The notes beneath the pieces were generated by a model. It ran no database searches. It was not told the DNA's origin and saw nothing but the letters and a program-made list of their open reading frames with translations. From Caulobacter soli (GTDB taxonomy: Bacteria > Pseudomonadota > Alphaproteobacteria > Caulobacterales > Caulobacteraceae), in assembly GCF_011045195.1 (NCBI RefSeq), contig NZ_CP049199.1, positions 4,881,501 through 4,945,500 on the forward strand: 64,000 nt of DNA, given 5' to 3'. Every line of letters starts with the position of its first letter. Position 1 is the stretch's first letter. Of this stretch, positions 53,704 through 62,530 are shown piece by piece. Both the position numbers and the translations under genes were made by a program.

Positions 53704-56700
53704 TCAGCGCGCCTCCGCTGCGGTCGGCGCGACGGCCGGGATGACGTTCCAGCCGCGCAGCTCGACCTTGGCGCCGGGCCGCGCCGGACCCGGATAGCGA
53801 ACCTCGACCGTCCGCCGTTCGCCCGGCAACAGCGAGACATAGTTGTCGGCGTAGTAGGCCGGCAGGATCCGCGCGCCCTGGGCGTCGACCAGGGTCAGCT
53901 TGACGTTCAGGGCTGGGGCCGCGCCGGTGTTGGCCAGGGTCGCGGTGACCACCGTCTCCGCGCCGGACGCGGCTTGAGCGGCCGCGATCGACACCGGCTG
54001 GGCCGTCATGGCCGACAGCCGCCGCTCGCCCTCGGCGTCGCGTGCGATCCAGTAGAGATTGTTCGACAGCGGCGTGCCGTCGGCCGCGGCCAGGTCCAGG
54101 CGGACGATCACCGCGCCCTGGGCCAGCGGACCGGACAGGTCCAGCGCCTCGCCCAAGGTCGTGCTGTCGGCGGCGGCGTCGATCCGGAAGGTTCGGTCGG
54201 CCACGACCGCGCCGTCCAGGCCGACGACGCGGGCCCGCAGGGCGGCGCCGACGATCGGCGCGCGGCCGTTGTTGACCAGGGCCAGCCGGTGGTCGGCCAG
54301 GCTCATCTGGACGTGGACAGTCTCGGCCGCCTTCTGGGTCCCATAATATGAGGCGTGGGTGTCGTAGTCGTGGCTGAGGATCTGCCACATGGTCGAGGGC
54401 CAGGCGGGCTGGGTCATCCACAGCAGCCGGCCCGACGACTTGGTCCACAGCTCCTGGTTCATGCCCTCGAAGATCGCCCGATGGGTCTCGTAGTTCATCA
54501 GCTGGGCCTTGCGCTCGAAGTCCTCGAGGCTGGTCGGCGCGCCCAGCTTGGCGGTCATGGCGTCGATGAAGGTCTTGGTCGCGCCGTTCCCGGTGGGATG
54601 CCAGTCGTGATAGGCCCAGACGTCGCTGATCGGCCAGCGGTCCGGGGCTGGCACGGCGGCCTCGAACGCCTCCAGGGTCGGGAACGACGGCGTGCCCACC
54701 TCGACCGAGAAGCCCTTGGCGTGCTCGGTGAAATAGGTCTCCGGCTCGCGATAATTATAGGGTCCGCTGTTTTGCAGGTTCACCCGGTTGGAGCTGCCGG
54801 TGTACCAGCGCGTGCCGTCCAGATCGTGGACCAGCGCTTCCAGGCCCTCGTTGAGGATCGGCTGCGGCACGCCTTCGTTACGGCCGAACCACAGGGCGAT
54901 CGAAGGGTGGTTGCGATAACGGCTGATGACGTCGGCGGCGTTGGCCAGGAACAGCGGCACGTCCTGCGGCTCCAGCTGGTAGTCCTGGGTCGAGGCCCAG
55001 AAATCGTTCAGCACCAGCAGGCCGTACTCGTCGGCCAGGTCGTAGAAGACGTCCTCGGTGTTCTGCCCCACCCAGTTGCGGATGACGTTGAGGTGGGCGT
55101 CGTGGTGCAGGCGGAAATAGGGCTCCAGCCGCTCGCGCGAGACGCGCTTGCGCCAATCGTCCGTACCCCAATTGCCGCCGCGCGCGGCGATCTTCACGCC
55201 GTTGACCTTGAGGACGAGGTAGGGCGTCAGGCCGGTGTCGGGCGCGTCGCGGACGGCCGGCGAGGTTTCGCCCGCCTGGGTCAGGGAGGTGGCCCAGCCG
55301 CCCTCGACCTTGCGGATGCCTTCATGGCTTCCGTCGGTAATATCCTGGCCCAGTTGGCGGGCCTTGGCGTAGTCGACCTCGACCCGCCGCAGGTCGCCCT
55401 TGGAGTCCATCAGCGACAGCTCGTAGGTCATCTGGCGCAGGCCAATGCGGCTGTCCTTCTGATCGGACGGTCGGCCGTCGACCGAGGCGATCAGGCGCAG
55501 GCCGTACAGGGTCTGGGCGCCATAGCCGTTGGGCCACCAGAGCTTGGGGTTCTTCACCGACAGCTGCGGGAAGTCGGCGGGCTTGAACACGACCTCGCCC
55601 CGCCCCGGCGCAAGAGTGACGGTCTTCTCGACCGCGACCGTGTCGAAGGCCGCGCGCACCGTGGCCTGGACCGGGGCGTCGGTCAGGTTCTCCACCGGCA
55701 CGGTGATCTCGACATCGGCGATACTGTTGTCGGCTTTCGGCAGCGTCGTGACCACGTGGCTGTCGCCGATCCGCACCGGGCCGGTCGAAACCAGCACCAC
55801 GTCCTGCCACAGGCCCGTATTGCGATCGCGGACGCTGGGGATCCAGTCCCAGCCTTCGCTGGCGATGAAGGTCGGACCGTCCAGGGCCTGCATGCCGCCG
55901 TTCTCGCCGACCCCGGCGGTGAGGGACTCCTCTTGGGCCAGGCCCGGATGCGGCGGCGGCGAGATCCTGACCGCGACGACGTTGGCGGCACCGGGCTTCA
56001 GCTTGCCGGTCACGTCGAACCGGCCCCGGATGAAGGCGCCCTTCACCGCGCCCAGCTTCTCGCCGTTCAGCCAGACCTCGGCGGCGTAGTTGATCCCCTT
56101 GAAGACCAGCTGCTGGTGGCGGCCGTCCTGGCCGGCCGGGGCCACGAACTCGGCGCGGTACCAGTAGTCCTGCCTGTTCAGGCTTTCGGGGATGGCGGTG
56201 TTGTTCAGGCCATGGTCCGGGTCCGGATAGACGCCCCGATCGACCAGGGTGGTCAGCACCGTGCCGGGCACGGTGGCGGCGTACCAGGCCTTGGCGTCGT
56301 AGCCGGGCTTAGACAGCGCTGTCGGAGCCGCGCTGACTTTCGGGGCCTCGACCAGCGACCAGCGCTGCAGGAAGACGGCGTCGGCGCCTTCCATGGCGGG
56401 CGCGGCCACCAGGGCCGGACCGGCATAGGGCGCGACGGCGACCGGCTTGGAGAACGGCGCCTTGCTCTTTGGGCGCGTCCAGGCGTCCTGCGGCGTGACC
56501 TGGCCATACATCTGGCGCACCTGCACCGGCCAGGTCGGGCTGCCGGGCTCGTAGACGGTCAGGGCCGGATCGGGCGGGGTCGCCGCCAGGGCCTTGAGCT
56601 GGACCGGCGTCAACGCCGCGCCCTGGGCCGTGAAGCCGGCGACCTTGCCGCCGAACGGCGCGGTCCCAGCCAGCTTGCGCGGCCCCAGCAGCACGGTCGA

Positions 56701-57156
56701 CGCCGCCGCGACGGGCGCCGCAGCCCCCTCCCCGACCTTGGTTCCGTCGACATAAAGCGTGACCTTCGCCCCGTCCGACACCGCCGCCACATGGCTCCAG
56801 GCGCCCGGCTTCAGGACCGCCCGCCCCTTCACGCCCGACGATCCGGTCCAGATGGCCGGGACGCCACCCTCGAGTTCGAGGAAGCGTCCACCGGCGGCGG
56901 GGTCACCGACCCCGGCCACGACCACCCGCCCGCCGGACGCCGCCGAGGGCCAGATCCAGCCTTGCAGCGACCAGGGCCCCTGGGCCGGCAGCGGGCTTCC
57001 CGCCAGCGGTTTGGCCAGGCCATCGCCGCCGCGCGGCAGGTCGGCGTTATAGGGTCCGTAGACGGAGGACGTCTGGGCGCCGGCCGGCAGGGCCAGCAAC
57101 GCGGCGCAGGTCGCCAGCAGCGACAGGCGGATCCGTCGGGCGAACAGGGTGGTCAT
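53704..57156 (-). CDS. Secreted LamG + glycoside hydrolase family 2 enzyme
   Basis: 1150 residues. The signal peptide ends LPAGAQT. A concanavalin-like LamG domain occupies about 40-200 (WSLQGWIWP, AWSHVAAVSDGAKVTLYVDGTKVGEG). A GH2 enzyme with jelly-roll (DYWYRAEFVAP, VWLNGEKLG) and TIM barrel follows: Glu761 in WFGRNEG fits the acid/base (N-E pair), Glu819 in FSVEVGTPSFP the nucleophile. The pattern is closest to exo-beta-glucosaminidase/beta-mannosidase-type GH2 enzymes; the substrate is unproven. Ribosome site GAGGAAGAC before ATG 57156. A copy of the palindromic operator lies in its coding sequence. It starts 68 bases after the ROK kinase. Confidence 0.87.
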   Translation of the reverse strand: MTTLFARRIRLSLLATCAALLALPAGAQTSSVYGPYNADLPRGGDGLAKPLAGSPLPAQGPWSLQGWIWPSAASGGRVVVAGVGDPAAGGRFLELEGGVPAIWTGSSGVKGRAVLKPGAWSHVAAVSDGAKVTLYVDGTKVGEGAAAPVAAASTVLLGPRKLAGTAPFGGKVAGFTAQGAALTPVQLKALAATPPDPALTVYEPGSPTWPVQVRQMYGQVTPQDAWTRPKSKAPFSKPVAVAPYAGPALVAAPAMEGADAVFLQRWSLVEAPKVSAAPTALSKPGYDAKAWYAATVPGTVLTTLVDRGVYPDPDHGLNNTAIPESLNRQDYWYRAEFVAPAGQDGRHQQLVFKGINYAAEVWLNGEKLGAVKGAFIRGRFDVTGKLKPGAANVVAVRISPPPHPGLAQEESLTAGVGENGGMQALDGPTFIASEGWDWIPSVRDRNTGLWQDVVLVSTGPVRIGDSHVVTTLPKADNSIADVEITVPVENLTDAPVQATVRAAFDTVAVEKTVTLAPGRGEVVFKPADFPQLSVKNPKLWWPNGYGAQTLYGLRLIASVDGRPSDQKDSRIGLRQMTYELSLMDSKGDLRRVEVDYAKARQLGQDITDGSHEGIRKVEGGWATSLTQAGETSPAVRDAPDTGLTPYLVLKVNGVKIAARGGNWGTDDWRKRVSRERLEPYFRLHHDAHLNVIRNWVGQNTEDVFYDLADEYGLLVLNDFWASTQDYQLEPQDVPLFLANAADVISRYRNHPSIALWFGRNEGVPQPILNEGLEALVHDLDGTRWYTGSSNRVNLQNSGPYNYREPETYFTEHAKGFSVEVGTPSFPTLEAFEAAVPAPDRWPISDVWAYHDWHPTGNGATKTFIDAMTAKLGAPTSLEDFERKAQLMNYETHRAIFEGMNQELWTKSSGRLLWMTQPAWPSTMWQILSHDYDTHASYYGTQKAAETVHVQMSLADHRLALVNNGRAPIVGAALRARVVGLDGAVVADRTFRIDAAADSTTLGEALDLSGPLAQGAVIVRLDLAAADGTPLSNNLYWIARDAEGERRLSAMTAQPVSIAAAQAASGAETVVTATLANTGAAPALNVKLTLVDAQGARILPAYYADNYVSLLPGERRTVEVRYPGPARPGAKVELRGWNVIPAVAPTAAEAR
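56312..56323. promoter_or_regulatory. LacI-type operator palindrome, copy 3 (inside the GH2 gene)
   Basis: GACAGCGCTGTC within codons for Pro-Thr-Ala-Leu-Ser, about 840 bases into the GH2 gene. It could be an intragenic roadblock or looping site, or chance. Confidence 0.4.
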
Positions 57157-57224
57157 GTCTTCCTCCTCGGGCCGGCCTCTGCGGGCGGCTTGTCGTCGTC
57201 GGGTCTGGGGTCGGGTCGATCAGG

Positions 57225-58142
57225 TCACGGCAGGGCCGCCGCCTCGGCCAGAGTCCACAGCCGCGCGGCGCCGCGCACGCCCGAGGAATCACCCCACTGG
57301 GCGGGCGCCAGTCGGGCGCTCCAGCCGTCGGAGAACACGTGCGGTTCGATGAAGGCGGGCAATCGCTCGTAGAGCTCGGCGACGTTCGACAGCCCGCCGC
57401 CGAACACGAAGGCGTCCGGGTCGACGATGTCGCAGATCACCGCCAGGCCTCGGCCGAGACGGTCCAGATAGCGGTCGAAACTGGCCATGGCCCCGGCGTC
57501 GCCGTTCCGGGCGGCGGCGATGATCGCCTCGCCGGTCAGGGTCTGGCCGGTGCGTTCGGCGTGGTCGCGTTGAAAGCCGCTGCCCGAGATCCAGGTCTCC
57601 AGGCAGCCGTGCCGGCCGCACCAGCAGACCGGACCGGGCGACTCCTCCGGCTTGGGCCACGGCAGGGGCGTGTGGCCCCACTCGCCGGCCACGCCGTTGG
57701 CGCCCTCGACCAGCTGGCCCTCGACCGCCAGGCCGCCGCCGCAGCCGGTGCCGATGATCACCGCGAACACGCCCGCCAGTCCCGCCGCCGCGCCATCGAC
57801 GGCCTCGGACAGGGCCAGGCAGTTGGCGTCGTTGGCCAGCCGCACCGGACGTCCCAGACCGGTCTCCAGGTCCTCGCGGAACCGGCGGCCGTTCAGCCAG
57901 GTGGAGTTGGCGTTGCGCATCACGCCCGTGCGCGACGACACCGAGCCGGGCGCGCCGACGCCGATCGTGCCCCGCGCGCCGGCCTGCTGCTCGGCCTGAG
58001 CGATCAGGTCGCGGACGGTGGCGATGGACGCATCGTAGGATCCGGGATTGGGGGCGCGCACGCGGGCCAGGAACCGGCCGTCCGGCGACAGGGCGGCGGC
58101 TTCGATCTTCGTGCCGCCAAAATCAACGCCGACCTGGATCAA
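57225..58142 (-). CDS. ROK-family sugar kinase
   Basis: 305 residues. Start: VGVDFGGTKIEAAALSPDG (ATP phosphate loop). TIGVGAPGSV, LANDANCLALSEAVDGAAAG (catalytic Asp in LANDAN), GTGCGGGLAVEGQLVEGANGVAGEWGH, and the ROK zinc motif CWCGRHGCLETWISG. Fructokinase or N-acetylglucosamine/glucose kinase are the likely activities. The start is TTG 58142 with GGAGGAAAG about 9 bases upstream. First gene of the kinase-GH2 operon, divergent from a ROK repressor. It would phosphorylate the monosaccharide released by the island's hydrolases. Confidence 0.92.
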   Translation of the reverse strand: MIQVGVDFGGTKIEAAALSPDGRFLARVRAPNPGSYDASIATVRDLIAQAEQQAGARGTIGVGAPGSVSSRTGVMRNANSTWLNGRRFREDLETGLGRPVRLANDANCLALSEAVDGAAAGLAGVFAVIIGTGCGGGLAVEGQLVEGANGVAGEWGHTPLPWPKPEESPGPVCWCGRHGCLETWISGSGFQRDHAERTGQTLTGEAIIAAARNGDAGAMASFDRYLDRLGRGLAVICDIVDPDAFVFGGGLSNVAELYERLPAFIEPHVFSDGWSARLAPAQWGDSSGVRGAARLWTLAEAAALP

Positions 58143-58275
58143 CCCGCTTTCCTCCGCCCAGCTGGAGCGCGCGCTGCGGCGCGCTTCCGATCGCGCCCAT
58201 GTTCAGCAGCCTCGAATAAAGAAAGCAATTTAAATTATTACCGCCAACGGCCACGCTATCGCCATCGTGCGTCCT

Positions 58276-58297
58276 AATGGTACGAAGTCGTATCATT
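58276..58297. promoter_or_regulatory. Imperfect palindrome, candidate ROK-repressor operator
   Basis: Arms AATGGTACGA and TCGTATCATT (9 of 10 pairs) with 2 central bases, between the divergent kinase and repressor genes, 13 bases before the repressor ATG 58310. An AT-rich patch (AATTTAAATT, 58227-58236) nearby may be a promoter element. Confidence 0.6.
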
Positions 58298-58309
58298 TGC
58301 AGTTGCCGG

Positions 58310-59533
58310 ATGCCGCCCTTGGAAGCCTCGCGGAAGTCGAACCGGAAGCGCACCTCGGGGGCCAGCCTGTCGGGCGCCAATCTGGAGCGGGTCGGCGACC
58401 ACAATCAGCGGGTCATCCTGCAGGCCATCCGGGTGGGCGGTCCGATCACCCGCGTGACCCTGGCCAGGATCAGCGGCCTGACCCCGCCGGCCGTCGCCAA
58501 CATCACCAAGCGCCTGCTGGAAGACGGGTTGATCCTGGAGGCCGGCCGGGTCCAGGGCCCGCGCGGCCAGCCGGCCATGAACCTGACGATCAATCCCGAC
58601 GGCTGCCTGTCGATCGGCGTCAACATCGACCGCGACCACATCACGGTAGTGATGCTGGACCTGCTGGGCGTGGTGCGGGCGCGGGCCAGCCAGGACATCG
58701 AATTCCCCCTGCCCGCCGACGTCGCCAAGTTCTGCAAGACGCAGATCCGCAAGATGCTGGCCGCCTGGAAGGGCGATCCGCCGCGCCTGTCGGGCATCGG
58801 CGTCGCCCTGCCCGACGACCTGGGGCGGGTGGACCTGCCGCATCGGCCCAAGGGCTATGAGGTCTGGAGCACGGCCGACATCGGCAAGCTGATGGCCGAT
58901 GTCCTACCCCTGCCCGTCTTCCTGGAGAACGACGCCGCCGCCGCGGCCCTGGGCGAGCTGCAGTTCGGTCACGGCCTGCGCAAGCCCAGCTTCTTCTACG
59001 TGCTGGTATCGGCGGGTCTGGGCGGCGGGCTGGTCATCGAGGGCGACTATTTCCGCGGGGCCCAGGGGCGCAGCGGCGAGATCGGCTTCCTGCCCGCCGG
59101 CGCGCCCAAGACCAAGACCCGACCGTTGCAGGAGGTGGTGTCGCTGTCGGCGCTGTACGCCCATCTCGAGGCGGGCGGCGTCGTGGTGACCCGCCCCGAC
59201 CAACTCGGCGACCTTTCCGCCGATGGCCAGGCCCTGGTCGAGGAGTGGATCGCCCTGTCGGCCAAACTGCTGGTCCAGCCGTTCGTGGCGATCAGCTGCC
59301 TGGTCAATCCGGAGGCCATCTATGTGGGCGGCCGCCTGCCCACGGCGTTGCTGGATCGCCTGGTCGCGGCGGTCAACGCCCGCCTGGCCGCGACCCCGGA
59401 CGTACCGGCCCTGGCCCCGGTGGAGCGAGCCGCCACCTCGGCCGACGGACCGGCCGTGGGCGCGGCCCTGCTGCCGTTCATGGCCCAGCTGCTGCCGTCG
59501 CGAACGGCGTTGATGAAGACGGGCCAGGGCTAA
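58310..59533 (+). CDS. ROK-family transcriptional repressor (NagC/Mlc-like)
   Basis: 407 residues. The N-terminal winged helix is NLERVGDHNQRVILQAIRVGGPITRVTLARISGLTPPAVANITKRLLEDGLILEAG. The ROK sugar-binding body has SIGVNIDRDHITVVMLDLLG, LENDAAAAALGELQFG and SAGLGGGLVIEGDYFRGAQGRSGEIGFLP. The zinc/Cys cluster of kinases is absent, as normal for many repressors. ATG 58310 is chosen because the in-frame ATG 58277 lies within the putative operator. It is divergent from the ROK kinase, and the inducer is probably the same sugar. Confidence 0.9.
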   Translation: MPPLEASRKSNRKRTSGASLSGANLERVGDHNQRVILQAIRVGGPITRVTLARISGLTPPAVANITKRLLEDGLILEAGRVQGPRGQPAMNLTINPDGCLSIGVNIDRDHITVVMLDLLGVVRARASQDIEFPLPADVAKFCKTQIRKMLAAWKGDPPRLSGIGVALPDDLGRVDLPHRPKGYEVWSTADIGKLMADVLPLPVFLENDAAAAALGELQFGHGLRKPSFFYVLVSAGLGGGLVIEGDYFRGAQGRSGEIGFLPAGAPKTKTRPLQEVVSLSALYAHLEAGGVVVTRPDQLGDLSADGQALVEEWIALSAKLLVQPFVAISCLVNPEAIYVGGRLPTALLDRLVAAVNARLAATPDVPALAPVERAATSADGPAVGAALLPFMAQLLPSRTALMKTGQG

Positions 59534-59564
59534 TAATCCGAATACGGATCATCTACCCAACTTT

Positions 59565-59668
59565 CCAACATCCCGACGAAAGTCGGGACCCAAGCCGAGC
59601 ATCCGGACGAGGCGCTGAGCCAGGAGCCACGGAGCCCCCTTGGGTCCCGGCCTTCGCCGGGATGTTGG
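59565..59668. repeat. Palindromic intergenic repeat, family 2/4-related
   Basis: About 104 bases, CCAACATCCCGACGAAAGTCGGGACCCAAG to CTTGGGTCCCGGCCTTCGCCGGGATGTTGG halves. The inner GGGACCCA/TGGGTCCC pair is shared with families 2 and 4. It sits between the convergent ROK repressor and amine oxidase genes. Confidence 0.75.
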
Positions 59669-59683
59669 CGGTTTAGGGAGCGA

Positions 59684-61279
59684 TCAAATCACCCGCTGAG
59701 CGGTCACCGGCTGACCCTTGCGGTGCTGGGCGTCGAGCATGACGATGCAGCGGTGGGCCGCGCGGATCGCCCCTTCCTGCCAGGCGCCGACATGGCTGAG
59801 ATATTCGCCCGCGAAGTGGATCGGCCCGTCGGGCTGGCCCAGCAGGTGATAGTCCGGCTCGTCGTCGCTGGCCCAGCCCACCCCGATGCCGAGATTGTAG
59901 GGCACCGCCGCCCACTGCACCTGCAGCGGCTTTTCCAGCAGCTGGCCGCAGCCGGGGTGCATGGCCTCGATGATCTTGCGGGTGTGCTCGATCTGGTCGG
60001 CGCGCGGCATCTTGGCCAGTTGGGTGGCCGCCGCCCCGCCGGTATAGGCGCCCAGGATCACCCCGGTCTTGGTGTGCAGGCCGTAGCTGGGGTACCAGAC
60101 CATGTTGGTCGGCCCCTTCACGAACGAGAGGCCGCCATAGATCTGGTACTTGGGCCCTTCCCAGAAGCGCGGGGCCTGCCAGGCGATCTTGATGCTGTCG
60201 CGATAGGGCGTGCGGGCGATGGCGGTCTTATAGGCCGGGCTCAAGTCGTTATCGATCTTGGCCAGCACGGGCAGCGGAATGGTCGAGATGCAGTAGTCCG
60301 CCTCGATCGTCAGGTCCTGGTTCGCGACCTTGTCGTGATAGGCGATCTTCACGCCTTTCGCGGTCTTGCGGATCTGGCGCACCTCGCACTGGCGCTTGAT
60401 GATCTTGGGACCCAGGGCCTTGGCGAAGGCGTGGGGAATGGCGTCCATGCCGCCCTTGGGCTGAAACATGGTGGCCTGCATGTCGATGGTCTCCTCGAAC
60501 AGCACGCCGTTCCAGAGATCCTCGTCCAGCAGGGCCTTCATGCTGACCGGGTCGAAGGGCGTGGCCTTCTCGTCGCCGGCGCCCGGCTCGATCTTCAGGC
60601 CGGCCCGTTCCGAGCCCTTGTAGAGGAGGTCGGTCGACAGATCGCCGTAGGTCTTCAGGAACGCGACCATCCGCTGCTTGTCGTCGGCGGTCAGGTCCTC
60701 GTCCAGCGCGCCCTTGTTGATGGCCTTGGCCAACAGCTCGGAGACGTGGCCGCGGGTGTCGTTGACGGCCGTGCGCATCTTGATCGGCTTGCCGTCGTTG
60801 GCCATCGGGTTCAGCAGCAGGGCGCTGCGGCTGGTGTTGACCTCGACCTCCAGCTCCACGCCCAGCTCGCGGCAATAGCCCAGCACGATCTGGTGGTGGC
60901 TGGGCAGGCGCGCGGCGCCGGCGTTCATGTACTGGCCTTCGTCGAACTCGCAGACCTGCCGCGAGCCGTCGGTCATCTCGATCTTGTCGCCCTTGCGCAC
61001 CGTCCAGACCCGGCCGCCGGTGCGAGCCCGGGCCTCCAGGATCGTGCAGTCGTAGCCGGCCTTGCCCAGCTCCCACGCCGCCGCCATGCCCGACACGCCC
61101 GCGCCCAGGATCACCACCTTGGCGCCCTTGCCGCCACCGCCCTTGGCCAGGTCCGGCGGCGCGCCGGCGAAGGCCGTGGACGGGGCCAGCAGACCCAGCG
61201 CCTGCATGGCGGTGAAGGCGGCGCCATAGCCGCCGGCGGCGCCGATGGCGTGGATGAAACTGCGACGGCTGACCGGCAT
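59684..61279 (-). CDS. Tat-exported flavin amine oxidase
   Basis: 531 residues. The twin-arginine signal MPVSRRSFIHAIGAAGG precedes a hydrophobic stretch and AFAGAPPD. FAD domain: KVVILGAGVSGMAAAWELGKAGYDCTILEARARTGGRVWT. The C-terminal FAD motif is IHFAGEYLSHVGAWQEGAIRAAHRCI. The family is the monoamine/L-amino-acid oxidase superfamily, which yields H2O2 and aldehyde or ketoacid in the periplasm; the substrate is unknown. The Cys normally linking FAD covalently is not evident. A monocistronic gene. Confidence 0.87.
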   Translation of the reverse strand: MPVSRRSFIHAIGAAGGYGAAFTAMQALGLLAPSTAFAGAPPDLAKGGGGKGAKVVILGAGVSGMAAAWELGKAGYDCTILEARARTGGRVWTVRKGDKIEMTDGSRQVCEFDEGQYMNAGAARLPSHHQIVLGYCRELGVELEVEVNTSRSALLLNPMANDGKPIKMRTAVNDTRGHVSELLAKAINKGALDEDLTADDKQRMVAFLKTYGDLSTDLLYKGSERAGLKIEPGAGDEKATPFDPVSMKALLDEDLWNGVLFEETIDMQATMFQPKGGMDAIPHAFAKALGPKIIKRQCEVRQIRKTAKGVKIAYHDKVANQDLTIEADYCISTIPLPVLAKIDNDLSPAYKTAIARTPYRDSIKIAWQAPRFWEGPKYQIYGGLSFVKGPTNMVWYPSYGLHTKTGVILGAYTGGAAATQLAKMPRADQIEHTRKIIEAMHPGCGQLLEKPLQVQWAAVPYNLGIGVGWASDDEPDYHLLGQPDGPIHFAGEYLSHVGAWQEGAIRAAHRCIVMLDAQHRKGQPVTAQRVI

Positions 61280-61396
61280 GCAAGACCCCTCTTTGCTGTT
61301 GGTTGGGGCTATGCGAGGGCGCCGGCTTCCCGTGGGTCAATCAAACACGACGGCGCCGCGCGTTTGTCCGCCTGGCGCCGCTGGAGCTTGCAGGTC

Positions 61397-61463
61397 GCGC
61401 CGCATTTCGCGGCGCGGAGGTCGCATCCGTGCGCGCTCGTGCAAGTTGCCGGGCGCGCACGGA
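61397..61463 (-). terminator. Two stems after the aldo/keto reductase gene
   Basis: TCCGTGCGCGC/GCGCGCACGGA (61426-61463, 11-bp stem) and GCGCCGC/GCGGCGC (61397-61415, 5-base loop) downstream of the leftward aldo/keto reductase gene. There is no T-run. Confidence 0.5.
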
Positions 61464-61477
61464 CAAGCGAGTCGAGC

Positions 61478-62512
61478 CTAGACCGGCGGCGGATTGACCT
61501 GTCTGAAGCCGCCCTCGCGCCAGTAGGGATAGTGCGGATAGGCCGGGGTCACGGCGCTGGCGGCGTCGAGACGCGCCACCTGCTCCGGCGTCAATTCCCA
61601 GCCGACCGCGCCGAGGTTCTGGCGCAGTTGCTCTTCGTTGCGGGCGCCGACGATGACGCTGGACACGGTCGGCCGACGCAGCAGCCAGTTGATGGCGATC
61701 TGCGGCAGGGTCTTGCCGGTCTCGGCGGCGATCTGGTCCAGGACGTCGACCACCGCATAGAGCTTCTCGTCGTCGACCGGCGGACCGGCGTCGGCGGTTT
61801 CGTGCAGGCGGCTGACGGCCGGCAGCGGCTGGCCGCGACGAATCTTTCCAGTCAGGCGGCCCCAGCCCAGCGGGCTCCAGACCATGGCCCCGACGCCCTG
61901 GTCGATCCCCAGCGGCATCAGCTCGTGCTCGTAGTCGCGGCCGACCAGCGAGTAGTAGGCCTGGTTGGCGACATAGCGCGGCCAGCCGTGCCGATCGGCC
62001 GCCGCCAGCGACTTCATCAGCTGCCAGCCGGAGAAGTTGGAGGCGCCGACATAGAGCACCTTGCCGGCCCGCACGAGATCGTCCAGCGCCGACAGCACCT
62101 CCTCGACCGGAGTGAAGGCGTCGAAGGCGTGCAGTTGCAGCAGGTCGATGTGGTCGGTGCGCAGGCGCTTGAGCGCCGCCTCGACGCCGCGCGTCAGCCG
62201 CAGGCGCGAGGTCCCGCGATCCAGCGGTCCGTCGCCGGACGGCAGGCCCAGCTTGGTCGAGATCAGCGCCTGATCGCGCAGGCCTTCGAGGGCCGCGCCG
62301 AGGATCTCTTCCGAAGCGCCGTTCGAATAGACGTCGGCGGTGTCGAACAGATTGACCCCGGCCTCCAGGCAGATCTCGATGATCCGGCGGGCCTCGCGCG
62401 CGTCGGTGTCGCCCCAGGCGCTGAACAGTGGGCCCTGGCCCCCGAAGGTGCCCGCGCCGAAGCTGAGGGCCGGAACGCGCAGGCCGGAGCGGCCGAGTTG
62501 GCGGTATTCCAT
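61478..62512 (-). CDS. Aldo/keto reductase
   Basis: 344 residues. NADPH-dependent AKR TIM barrel: MEYRQLGRSGLRVPALSFGAGTFGG, catalytic Asp and Tyr in VNLFDTADVYSNGASEEILG, Lys in LISTKLG and His in DLLQLHAFD; then YVGASNFSGWQLMKSLA and IVGARNEEQLRQNL for cofactor. Reduces carbonyl compounds; the substrate is unassigned. It starts 18 bases after the MFS gene on the same strand, forming an efflux-reductase operon divergent from a LysR regulator. Confidence 0.92.
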   Translation of the reverse strand: MEYRQLGRSGLRVPALSFGAGTFGGQGPLFSAWGDTDAREARRIIEICLEAGVNLFDTADVYSNGASEEILGAALEGLRDQALISTKLGLPSGDGPLDRGTSRLRLTRGVEAALKRLRTDHIDLLQLHAFDAFTPVEEVLSALDDLVRAGKVLYVGASNFSGWQLMKSLAAADRHGWPRYVANQAYYSLVGRDYEHELMPLGIDQGVGAMVWSPLGWGRLTGKIRRGQPLPAVSRLHETADAGPPVDDEKLYAVVDVLDQIAAETGKTLPQIAINWLLRRPTVSSVIVGARNEEQLRQNLGAVGWELTPEQVARLDAASAVTPAYPHYPYWREGGFRQVNPPPV

Positions 62513-62530
62513 GATCCGACGTCCTTTGGG

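Noticed and set aside
50464..57372. Very long plus-strand open frames opposite the receptor and GH2 genes
   Set aside because: Same shadow effect; the minus-strand proteins have signal peptides and conserved motifs.
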